DNA from: Eucommia ulmoides
Lineage: Eukaryota; Streptophyta; Magnoliopsida; Garryales; Eucommiaceae
Direction: 5' to 3'
NCBI GenBank assembly: GCA_016647705.1
Contig: CM028326.1
Location: 24,939,901 to 25,003,900, forward strand
DNA length: 64,000 nt
The position numbers and the translations under genes are program-made. Each line of letters starts with the position of its first letter. Position 1 is the stretch's first letter. The notes under the pieces are model-generated. The model ran no database searches, had not been told where the DNA came from, and saw only the letters and a list, made by a program, of their open reading frames with translations. Shown here one piece after another: positions 44,625 to 55,014 of the stretch.

Positions 44625-45936
44625 TAATAGGTGTAATTTATCTATTTATTCTCAAGCCGATTTTGGTAGTTTTTGAGTATTTATATAGCGTTTTAATATG
44701 TTTTTATTTGTTTATATAAATCAGGTTGTTAGGACAAAAAAAGACGAAAATGGTCCATAAACGAGCAAGTCGGTGGAAGAACGATAGAGAAAAAGAACAA
44801 AAAGATCAATATTTCAAACCTGCATCTACCGCTGCAGCGGTCAAAATACAAAGAGTTGCTGAATTCTCCACCACTGCAGTGGTAAAACCACCGCTGTAGT
44901 GGTCATCCAGCAGAAAGCTGTTGACTTCCCCACCACTGCAATGGTTCGACACTAGATCTTTTAGAATATTTTGTGATATTTTGGATCCTATATATATATC
45001 CCATTTTCTCCCCCAAACACTTGGAACATTTTTTGGGAGTCTTGAGAGCTCCAAGACACATACCAACCAAGAGAAGATCACTATTTGAAGAGGAGAAATC
45101 AAGATCAGAGTGGAAATCACGGATGTGCAAGCATCGGTTCTTCGGATAATGGCTAGTCTCATTTGATTATCTCTTTATTTTTTAGTTTGGTTGGTTGTTT
45201 TATATATGTTTAGCTTGTTTCTAGTTGTATATAGAGCTATGACCATGTGTAGCTAAACATATATTGTCTAGGGAGCGATGTGCTTTATGAAAACGTTGTT
45301 TGTATAGAATCGATATTTTGTTAACAATTGTTCTTGTCTATTCGATTGTGTTTACCGTTCTTCCACATTTATATGCTTGTTATGATATATTGAGAATACG
45401 GGGTTTGCTACTCGGGAGAGGTAAACTCAAATTCAGACTAGGGTTTAAACATAACGTGACGATCTAATGACCCAGGAGGGTATTAGAAAGTGCGCAATCC
45501 ATGAGGTTAGGGTGAGACTCATGTGACCAAGTGTCGTATAGATGGTTGGAGAGGACTTCAGCACAAAGTCACATATTCATTCACTTTACAATCGAGAGAG
45601 GTAGTGAGTGAGTTTTCGATACCTAGATTATCAAATAGATTGGAATGTCGTTAATGTAAATTAGATTGAAATGAATAGGTTTAAGTGAACAAAGTTAATC
45701 CCTAGGCAATATTTTCCAATAAACGTCATACTAGTATATTAGTATAATTAGTTTAGTTTATAATTATTATAAAACTTAAATTTAAGATGCCTAGATAAAA
45801 TCCGGTTATGATAATCGTGGTACTCAACGATAATTTAATCCAATCCATGAGGATACGACAACCCTAGTCTTCCTATTATACTAAAACTTGACTGATACAC
45901 TTGTGGTGAAAGTAGCGACGTAATATTTCGTTACCA
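44625..45936 (+). repeat. 5' LTR of gag-only Gypsy copy E
   Basis: 1312 bp, TAATAGGTGTAATTTATC (mutated TGATAGGTGT) to ATTTCGTTACCA. The dyad array at 44828-44950 includes two perfect 14-bp palindromes (ACCGCTGCAGCGGT at 44828, ACCACTGCAGTGGT at 44870). TATATATATCCC near 44987, about 40 bp after the array, is the likely TATA box. Confidence 0.87.
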
Positions 45937-45942
45937 AGTTTT

Positions 45943-45960
45943 TGACGCTGTTGCTGGGGA
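45943..45960 (+). other. Primer binding site, Asp-tRNA type
   Basis: TGACGCTGTTGCTGGGGA matches the complement of the plant Asp-tRNA 3' end (TGGCGCCGTTGCCGGGGA) with three transitions, six bases after the LTR end. Confidence 0.75.
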
Positions 45961-46075
45961 TTGGTTTTTAGATTGTTGTTGATATTATGAGTAAATAACT
46001 TGATTTTAATTTAGGCATTTATTGTGTTTATAGTTTTTTCTTTGTAGTTTTGTTTCTCTTGCAAGGTACTTGAAG

Positions 46076-47093
46076 ATGTCAGATCAACAAGTGCTTTTGT
46101 ATTTCTTTCAATGGGACTTCGAGCCATTTTATTGTGCGTGGGATCGATATAAGGAGTTGCTCATTCAATTTTCGAACCATCGTTTCCCGAGGGAGTGTCA
46201 ACTACTGAACTTCCTCGACGGGTATTAGTCGTAACCAGAACATGGGTGGAAAGAGGAAACGGTACCACCTCTTTCAACCAACTAACTGTGGATGAAGCTT
46301 ATTGATTGTTGGAAGACATGGCAGAGTTTGATTTTCACTGTTGGAATTATTCAACAAGCTACTAAAGCTTGGGGGATAGTTTCACCATTTCGGATCCATG
46401 GATTGACACCTCAGACCAATATGTTGAGTTTTCTCCTTCCCTAGAAGAAATGTTCTCTGAATTTCTGGGAGAGAGCGAGGCTTTTTGGAGGGAGATGAAT
46501 GACCGGCTCAACGAGTATGATGATCGTTTTAATAATATTGAGATGACTTGTGCTGAAATTGATGAGATCGTTATGTCTCTTGAGACTTAAATCGACCATC
46601 TTCTTTGCTTCATTGAGGCGAGTCTAAAGCGGTGGCACTGAGAGACGAACAAGCCACATTTATTTGTGAAAGCCACCGGGATGAACCAGATACAAACGGA
46701 TGGAACTTGGTGAGTTCAATGATGATTATTCGAATGAGACGGGAACCCAATCATGGATCGACGATTGTGATTCTTCACCATTGGAGATCCAAATTGTGAT
46801 ACCACTACCGATCCAAGACGATCAAATCTACGAGGATCCGATGTCACTCACTTGTCCTTCGCCTCCATTTGCAATGTTCTTTCATGCTCACCAAGTACAT
46901 GAGCTGGTGAAAAGTCTTGTTGAAAACTCGAACCGATCAGAGCCAAACCTCACCAAGCTTGCGGGCATTCAAAACCAAGACCCATATGTGGCATTGTACG
47001 ACACTTACTACGGGTGGAAGCCGCTCTTTGACGAGCCTTTCTCCCAAGCTGAGGAAATTAAACCAAGAACTTCTTGGGAGGCAACCCAAGTCT
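46076..47093 (+). pseudogene. Athila/Tat-like gag remnant, copy E
   Basis: Starts MSDQQVLLYFFQWDFEPFYC, then RYKELLIQFSNHRFPRECQL, and after frame breaks VVTRTWVERGNGTTSFNQLT, VDEAY and LLEDMAEFDFHCWNYS. That pattern (W.R.KELL..P.H.., TR..V, EA..LLE.MA...Y.W) is the end of the retrotransposon gag domain of Athila/Tat Gypsy elements. A coiled-coil follows (MNDRLNEYDDRFNNIEMTCA), then a unique region (46700-47093) with VIPLPIQDDQIYEDPM and QDPYVALYDTYYGWKPL. An ELLGRQP tail in the next frame is like the C-terminus of Athila polyproteins. This suggests gag was joined straight to the polyprotein tail when pol was lost. Confidence 0.75.
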
Positions 47094-47354
47094 AAAATAA
47101 ATTAGATCCATCCTCGTCGACTTCATTCGGAGGTGAGATTGTCTCACCTTCCAGGTACGTGTTCTAAATCCCCTTCATTAGCATGCTATTTTTCTATTGT
47201 TGAGAACGATGATTGGGTCATTATGGACACCGCTTGTTTTAAATTTGGGGGTGATGTGTAGTGTTTTAGTATGTTTAATTGTTGTTAGTTGTGTAGTTTT
47301 AGTTAAATTGCTTGCATATTTGTTTGTTTGTGTAGTATGTTTGTGTTTGTTGTA

Positions 47355-47866
47355 ATTGATGTGCATGTGTTGAGATCATAGGATTCTGTTGAAACTTAAA
47401 TAAAAATTCTACTAAACTACTATAAGACTAAGGCTTCTGTGTGGTTCGGAATGTTGCGTAGTAAAAACGACACATGTCCAGACAATTGGGGTGACAGAAA
47501 TAAGGATGCTTCGGTAGAAGAGTAGGAAGACAAGAATAGATAAAATTAAAAATGAAACTATTAGAGAGAATTTAGGAATAGCATACATCGAAGAGAAAAT
47601 TAAAAAAAAAAAAACTTTACAATAGTTTGTGTATAGAATACCTAATAACGCACCGTGAGAAAATGTGATTTAATTCAAGTGCAAGGGGCTACTAGAGGGA
47701 GAGGTAGACCAGAAAAGACGTTGAACGGGACTATTAGAATTGATTTAATGACATTAAACCTGACTGAAGGGATGGTCCTTGATCGATCACTATGGCTTAA
47801 ACGGATTCATGTAGTCGACCCTACATAAGTGGGACAAAGGGTTAGTTTATGTTGTTGTTGTTGTTG

Positions 47867-47920
<54 letters not shown>

Positions 47921-47925
47921 TTGGT
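47355..47925 (+). pseudogene. RTE-clade LINE 3' end with TTG tail
   Basis: Translation gives DHRILLKLK, KFY, TTIRLRLLCGSECCVVK, then RIDKIKNETIRENLGIAYIE, then GRGRPEKTLNGTIRIDLMTL and DRSLWLKRIHVVDPT with VGQRVSLCCCCC. This is the conserved tail of plant RTE LINEs (K.KFYRTAIRPA.LYG.ECW; RGRPK.TW...; IH.ADP). It ends in (TTG)n at about 47850-47869, then TG and TA repeats to about 47920. It belongs to the same LINE as 44216-44624. Confidence 0.9.
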
Positions 47926-48584
47926 TTATAATTTTATCTAGATATATTTAAATTGTGTGAAATTTAATTTAAAAGTAAAAGTCGTAAATTTATTAGAATG
48001 ATATTTTTGATATGTCATTATCTAGTAATATAGTTAATATTTTTTTATAAGTACATTATTAGTTGATAAATTTTGTAAACAAATCTAAAATATGTTATGT
48101 ATACAATTAATATTGGTCTAAATAAATAGAGCGTTTATTTTTAATAAATTTTATATAATTAAGAAAAAATTGGAAGTGAGAAAATTTGTATTTAGTGTCA
48201 CGTATTGCATTGCATATTAGATTTATTTAGATAAAATCTTAGTTTAGGTCTTTTCGTTATTAGGTTCATAGGTGACACCGACTACAACAATATTCCGACA
48301 ATAGCCTAATAGCAGTGCGATTATCGAGGTGAGTATATTGTCTTCTATGTAAAATTTTAAACTATATTTTCATACTAAATTGTGAAAAAGGAAATATTTA
48401 TTAAAACGAACGCTTTTATAATGTTATGCGGATCAAGTAAATTTTTAAATATGAAAAATAATTTTTATTATTATCCAACTATACCATAGTGTGGTCCTGA
48501 TAGGATCGCCTGTTTTGTAGAAAGTTGTTGGTCCTAACAAGAGGGCATGTCCTATAGGACGTTATGTTGTAACCTGACAGGAGG
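47926..48584 (+). repeat. Chromovirus-type LTR, part 2 of 3
   Basis: AT-rich, then GGTGACACCGACTAC and ATCGAGGTGAGTATATTG near 48271-48341, the usual LTR transcript-region style of Tekay-like LTRs, ending GACAGGAGGGCAAG. It is interrupted by the solo Gypsy LTR and resumes at 50017. Confidence 0.5.
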
Positions 48585-48589
48585 GCAAG

Positions 48590-50016
48590 TGTACGACGAG
48601 GATTCGTTCCTCGTGTATTGACTACTCGCAAGTGCACGAGATCTATTTTTAATATAGTGGATCTTTAAGATCGGATATCGTTCCCACAGGGACAGTGTGA
48701 ATAATTGAATACCACAATTTGCATAATCTTATATTATCCAGATGGTTCAATAAATGTTTAAATTAAACTAATTAAAACTAAGCTAAACTACAATTAGTGG
48801 GGTTAATCCTAACTAAGTTGATTACCTAGGGATTGATTTCGTTAACTTAATACATGTTTGATTTCGTTTAATTAACAATAACGGAGTTTAGGTATCTGTC
48901 AATCCTGGTTCGTAGACTCACTCGCCACTTCTCCCGAGTGTAAGACGAGTGAATATGTGACTTTGCGTCAATAAATAAGTTCCCCTCAATATCTTAACGA
49001 TACTAGGTCACGTAAGTCTTGCCCTAACGTCATCGATTGCACACTTACTAACGCCCTCCCGAGTTGTTAGATTGTAACGATGTGTTTACTCTAGTATGAA
49101 TTCAGGGTCATCTCTTCCGAGTGTCAAACCTCGTATTCTCAAATCCAACCCTAATACCTTAAGAAGCATATTAAAGTTGTAATAAAATGATAAACACAAT
49201 CATATTTAAAAACAAACAATTGTTAAGGAAACATATATTTCATCAAACTAGTATTTACACAACTACATTTATTCCTATCTAATATTGATCTAATCTAACA
49301 TGATCTTGGACATTGAAACATTAAACCGAGAGGGATTCATCATCATTCACAATAAAACATTAAGTTACAAAGAGAGAAAGATAAAATCTTAAAGTGGAGT
49401 AGTCCACTTTTGCCAACGATCGATTCACTAGTGTTTCCTCTTCCCCAGATGATGAATCTCCTATTTGAGCTCTTCAAAAATGGCTAAGGACCACCTCCTA
49501 AGGGTTAGGGATGTTCTAGCTCCAAGAGTTTTTAATGGAAGTGGAAGAATGGGTAATTATAGGTGCAAGGCTTCAAAATATCTAAAAATATCTTATTTAC
49601 TGTGCAGAGCTGACCGCCTAGGTGATGGGTATGTCGGCCAGCTTTCCAAACTCTCTGATCTTTCACCTCCTGGGTAATGGGATCCACCGCCTAGGCGGTG
49701 ATTAAGTCTGTTTAACCTTCGCTGTAACGGTGAAACAACTCCAACTCTCTGCACTTACACCGCCTAGGCAGTGGGACTTTTGTATTTTCAGCACTCCCGG
49801 CATTCTCACCGCTGCAGTGGTGGGTCTTGTGATCTTGAAACCTTATTTCTTCACCATTTCTTTACCGTTTTCCCACCGTTTTCATTCGTTTGTCGCTTGT
49901 TTGCGTCCCTACACCTGAATTACATAAAAACTAATAAAAACACAATTAAATATTACTAATTCACTTGAAAACTACCAAATTTGGTTTAGAAGTAGATATG
50001 TATTTTACACCTATCA
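48590..50016 (-). mobile_element. Solo LTR of gag-only Gypsy family with perfect TSD
   Basis: 1427 bp, starting TGTACGACGAGG and ending TTTTACACCTATCA, flanked by GCAAG at 48585-48589 and 50017-50021. The dyad array at 49613-49830 includes the perfect 16-bp palindrome CACCGCCTAGGCGGTG at 49685-49700. Its U5-side sequence differs more from the other copies (CTACTCGCAAGTGCACGAG), so it may represent a subfamily. Confidence 0.9.
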
Positions 50017-50748
50017 GCAAGTCTTACAGGTGGTTGTTGTTGTTGTTGATGATCATGATTATCATCATGATATGGTGGTTTATACCACGTGTTCGATTCT
50101 ACCATTGGAGTTATTAAATGACCCTAACACTGATGACAACCTTAGATCGCATAGTAGTACATGACACGGTACCATTATAACTTTCGATTGTCAGGCAAAA
50201 CGATCTTATGACTAGTAGAAAAGTATATGTATGGTATTTTATTATGTATCAAATTAATTTGATTAGTTGATTTAAATGCATTTGTTTTATTGTGATAATA
50301 GTTGTGGAATTTTTTTTGGGCTTAGTGTGCGGTTATAATTATATTCTGTTATGAAAAGTGATGTTTGATAATTATGCTTGATCCATAATTTTTTTTTATA
50401 TTATGAAAATAGTACACTGATAAAATATTTTATTTTTGGTACTCCAAGTAGACGCGGGTCCACTACTGGCGTTAGATAGAGTCAGAGAATAGTGTGACGT
50501 TTGAAGTTGTCAAGGCTGTTGTTGGAAGGAGTGGTTTGAACTTTTTTGTAGTTTTGTTACGGAATAGTTGGTTATATATATAATCGTTGAATTTTGAGTT
50601 GAAAAAATATATTATTATTATTATTATTATTATCATAATGGCCCAGCGGAAGCGTGGTGGTAGAGTGGTTTGTCTTTTTCCTCTATTTCTCTGAAAAAAA
50701 ATAAAAGGGATAAATCGAGTGGCGGCTCTGAAAAACTGGGTTGTTACA
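50017..50748 (+). repeat. Chromovirus-type LTR, part 3 of 3
   Basis: Follows the GCAAG target duplication and ends CTGGGTTGTTACA at 50748, the standard ..GGTTGTTACA end of Tekay/Del-type LTRs. TTATTA repeats at 50608-50632. Parts 1-3 together would make an LTR of about 2.1 kb. No target duplication was found for it (CATTT left, TAAAT right). Confidence 0.6.
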
Positions 50749-50990
50749 TAAATTTCCACCAACAATCTCTGAATAAGTATCATTCCATTGTGTTCTCCAT
50801 TTTGTCTGTCAACACCACTGATCTTTATGGAACTCTTTCTCTATTTTTCTCTCGCTCTTGATTTGTATTTCTTTTCTTCTTACTCCATACTGTCGCTATC
50901 ATTTTCTAAGATTAGTTAATAATAGTGTGATTAACTCCCAACCTTTAATGAAAGGATATTTATGTTCTCTTGCACCTTATCTATCGTTGT

Positions 50991-52370
50991 TTGTGGCGCG
51001 TAATTAACACATGCCACTTACACCGCAAGTGTACGAGTCAAGTTTTAGTATAGGTAGGAAGAGTAAGGGTATCGTGTCCACAGGGATTGGTTGAGATTAT
51101 TATCAAGTACCATGATTATTATAACCTAATTTTATCTAGGCGCTAAAAATGTATTTTATAATTAATTAATATTAATACTAAAAATACAAATTAAACTATA
51201 CTAATATTAATATGAGATGGTTAAGGGGAAAATATTGCCTAGGGATTAACTTTGTTTACAAAAACGTGTTCGGTCTCGTCTTAGTTTACATTAACAGCGT
51301 TCGACCTATCTGACAATCTCGGTTCATAAACTCACTCGCCACCTCTCCCGAGTGTAAAACGAGTGAATATGCGACTTCGCGTTAACGAAGAAGTCCCCCT
51401 CAACGTCTTAACGATGCTAGGTCACATGCGTCTCGTGCCAACGTCATTGATTTGCACACTTTCTAACTCCCTTTCGTGTTATTGGATCGTCGCGTTATGT
51501 TTACCTTAGTCCGAATTCGGGGTTACCTCTCCCGAGTGTCAAACTCCGTATTCTAAATATATCTATCTAAGCATATAATCACGACATTACGATAAACACA
51601 ATCAAAATAGCGAAGAACAACCATTAACGAAACACAAACTCAAACAAACAACATTTTTTTAAATTATATTAATCCCTAGATAAAAACCCGTTTAGCTCAT
51701 GACCATAACCGTTTATACAATGAAACAAGAGCTAAACGTACTTAACCATATATTTAAGTTTAGAAAATAAAGAAGAAATGAAAGAAACTTAGCCGTAGTC
51801 CGAAGATTTGTTGCTAAAAACGCTTCGGGATCGCTTCTCCTTCTTCGCAATGTGTTATTCTCCTTCGGAATTGGTTGAACACTCCCAAAACCTCTCTCTA
51901 AAATATCCTAAGCCTGAGGGGTCTCTAATGGCCAAATGAGAGGATAAGAGAATAAATAGGGAACCAAAATATCCTAAAAAATATCTAAATCTAGTGTAGA
52001 GTGACCGCTGCAGCGGTGGGCATATCGGCACAGTCTTTACTGCAGCGGTGGAGTCAGCGGTGGGCATAGGGACTTCTCTGCAGTTTCACCACCGTGGTGG
52101 TGGATCTCACCACTATGGATGTGAGTTTACAGTAACTATAGGCCCTTCTTTGCATATTCATAGCCGCGGCGGTGGGCTGCTATTCTGAATATTGCCTCCG
52201 TGCTTATTTTCCCACCGTTCTTCCACCGTTTTTGATCCGATTTGATTGTTATTGATCCGTTTTCATGCAGTGTCACCTCAAACACCTGATTTATACAAAA
52301 CATATAAAAACATACTCAAAAACTAACAATGTTCGGTTTGTAAAAATAGATAGGTAAATTACACCTATCA
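50991..52370 (-). repeat. 3' LTR of complete gag-only Gypsy element
   Basis: 1380 bp. The first base pair has changed from TG to TT. The dyad array at 52004-52170 includes the perfect 14-bp ACCGCTGCAGCGGT at 52004-52017. The LTR is flanked inside by the polypurine tract (52371-52385). Confidence 0.9.
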
Positions 52371-53859
52371 AATACCCCTAAACTCGAAATTTTGCTAGTT
52401 CTTGAGCAAAACACCCATACAATACAAGAAAATATAACAAGTAATTACCAAATAATAACTAAAAACACTAAATAAAAATGTACAAGTTTTGATTATCATC
52501 TAACGACCAAATGATTTTTAGCTCATCAGCCCCTAATCATATCAAGTAAATCACACCATGTAGTGTTCTAGAATTTCAACGTTCAAAAATAGTTAGCGCC
52601 ATTCTAGATCCTGTTAAAGTGTGTGTGATTAAATTCAAATATACAACTATCCATTGATTAGATGGGATTATCCCTCAATAAAATTCATGACTAAACCCTT
52701 TTAGGTATAGGGAATCCATACACCTGATCTGTGTTCTATTCTCCACTAATGTAGGCTTAGAGGTTCAAAAAGATCAATAGGTCTTGGTTCGATTTAGGAC
52801 AAATGGCCAAGGGTAAATTGGAAGAGAAAACGGGTTAACATTGTTAATTTAACGTTACCTAAGGCACAACGCTTGGCACACTCACACTCGAAACCCCATA
52901 GTTAAGTTGGAAACAACCTTAAACATACGTTAAGAACGTCGTACTTACTTGTCAAAAAGAAAAGGAAATAAACTATATTTACATTTTTTTTAACCAACAC
53001 ACCCCAAACTTATTTGATTTGTACAATTTAAGGGGTACATGAAATATGAACGAAAAATGACAAGTGAGTACTCTAATACCGAACCAATTAATAGCTCGGT
53101 CAAAACCCAACTGCTCACATCAAGTTGCATGACAAATGCTAACTTGATTCGCTTACATTGCACCTTTAGTTTAGCGATATAGGTTTGAAAAAAGTTTAAT
53201 TGGCTATGGTATTAGTTAAGTGTTCAGAATTGAAACGGCTATTAGGCTTTGACAAGGTAACAAGGGATAATCATATATCAAGGTAAGCTTAAAAGGCTCA
53301 AGCGATAAAAATGAATGCGTAAATCATATCTCCTAAACTACCTCGCCTAGGATTTCGCCTCGAATTTCCCCCAAATCAAGTTCTAGAATCCTTATTTTCA
53401 TGAATTTGAGTGAAGGATAATCGTTTTCAAATCAATTAGATAGTGCTCTATTGAGTTTACATGCTCGTGCATTTAGGATTTACAATAACTTTTACTAAAA
53501 TGATACGTTAAACACATAGAACACACATGAATGAGCTTTACGCTCGACCTCAATAAACAATCAGAGGATAGACTTATCATCTGGTAATGGCCTAGATGAA
53601 GTTAACACTTAACACATAACAATAACTATCCTAAACAAACATGCATACGATAAAAACAGTAAAACATAAACTACAACTAAAACATATACTAAAACATACT
53701 ACACATCACCAAACACTTAACATAGGAAATGCCCAAAATGACCCGTCAGCGATCCCCATGACAACATATAGTGTGATAATGAAGACAAGGGTTTAAAACA
53801 TGTACCTGGGAGGCGAGAGGATCTCGCCTCCGAATCAAGTCGATGGAGATGGATCTAAC

Positions 53860-54868
53860 TTATTTTTTTTCCTTGGGTTGCCTCCCAAGAAGCACTTGGT
53901 TTATGGCCGTCATCCTGACATACCAAAGTGCTCGTCAAAGCAGCCTTCGCCTATAGTACGTATCAAATAACACCACGTATGGGTCTTGGTTTAATACGCC
54001 ATCAAGACTGGCGAGATATTGCTCTGAATGGCTCGATCTTTCAACATCACACCTCACCGGCTCATGTACTTGGTGGGCATGAAAGGAAGTTGCTAACGGC
54101 GATGAATGACAAATGAGCCACATCGGATCCTTGTAGATGTAATCGTCTTGGATCGAGTGCGGCGTCACCAACTGGAATTCAAATGGTGAAAATTCACAGC
54201 GATTAATATGTGAATCTCCATCGATCTCACCCAAGTACCTTCCGCTTGTCTCTAGTTTCTCTCAGGTGGCTTTCACAATAAGATTCGACTTGTTCGCCTC
54301 TTAGTGCCACCGTCTCTGTCTCGGCCTCAACAAAGCAGAAAAGCTGACCGATTTGCGTCTGTAAAGACGTTACGATTGCTTCGATATTGGTGCAGACCGT
54401 CTCGATATAATCAAGACTATCCTCGTAATCATTGATCCGGTCATGCGTCTCTCTCAAGAATCTCTGAGTTTCTCCCATAACTATAGCGAACACGTCTTCT
54501 ATGGCAGGGGAAGACTCCTCCTCTTGATCCGGAATGTCAATTCATGGCACCGTAGTGTTGAAACTATCCCCCAAGCTTTGGTGACTTTGTGAATAATTCC
54601 AAATTTGATAATCATAAGCCGCCATTTCCTCTAACGACCAAATGGCTTCATTCGCGGTTAGGTCATAGAAAGAGATGCTAGCATTTTCTCCTTCCACCCA
54701 ATTTCTGGTTGCGACTTGTAACCTGTCGAGAAAATTCAAGAGTTGACATTCTCTCAGGAACCTATGGTTCGGAAACTGAAGTAGCAATTCCTTATATCAA
54801 TTCCAAGTACTATAAAACAGCTCGGAATCTTGTTGAAAGAATTGCATTAATACTTGTAGATCTAACAT
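53860..54868 (-). pseudogene. Athila/Tat-like gag remnant, type copy
   Basis: Starts MLDLQVLMQFFQQDSELFYS at 54868, then YKELLLQFPNHRFLRECQLL, NFLDRLQVATRNWVEGENAS, FYDLTANEAIWSLEEMAAYD and YQIWNYSQ, the C-terminal part of a Gypsy gag domain. A coiled-coil segment with IEAIVTSLQTQIGQLF corresponds to the Athila SLE.Q.GQL helix. It continues HSIQDDYIYKDPMWLICHSS and QDPYVVLFDTYYR, matching copy E. It ends with the LLGRQPK tail at about 53870. Stops separate four open pieces. The two copies decayed independently but keep the same order. Confidence 0.8.
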
Positions 54869-54990
54869 CTCCAAGTACCCTGCAAGAGAAATAAAAACAA
54901 AATTACAAAGAAACAAATTATAAATAAAAGAAATGCCTAAAGTAAAATCGGGTCATTTACTCACAATATCAATAATAATAAAAAAACCAA

Positions 54991-55008
54991 TCCTCGACAA
55001 CGGCGCCA
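54991..55008 (-). other. Primer binding site, Asp-tRNA type
   Basis: Reverse-strand TGGCGCCGTTGTCGAGGA matches the complement of the plant Asp-tRNA 3' end except for two bases, six bases inside the 5' LTR. Confidence 0.85.
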
Positions 55009-55014
55009 AAAATA

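Larger units (their letters stand above)
44625..47354 (+). mobile_element. Gag-only Gypsy element (copy E), 3' part deleted
   Basis: A 5' LTR (44625-45936), Asp-tRNA-type primer site and broken gag are followed by a short piece of 3' non-coding region, then an abrupt change to RTE sequence near 47355. The right LTR is missing. It is inserted in the RTE LINE. It is colinear with the complete reverse-strand element at 50991-56419, and like it has no protease, RT or integrase. Confidence 0.85.

Noticed and set aside
44806..45162. 118-codon reverse-strand frame in the Gypsy LTR
   Set aside because: Antisense to the U3/R region, covers the palindrome array, not conserved in the other LTR copies.
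47235..47255. TTTAAATTTGGGGGTGATG as the polypurine tract of Gypsy copy E
   Set aside because: The complete copy shows that about 1.4 kb of non-coding sequence and a second polypurine tract follow this point, so it is an internal block, not the LTR-adjacent tract.
47178..47366. Reverse-strand Asn/Thr/Lys-rich frame
   Set aside because: Lies antisense in the 3' non-coding region of the Gypsy element; absent from the sister copy.
43574..50748. A 5-bp TSD for the split chromovirus-type LTR
   Set aside because: Flanks CATTT and TAAAT do not match; either an end is misplaced or it is not a simple solo LTR.
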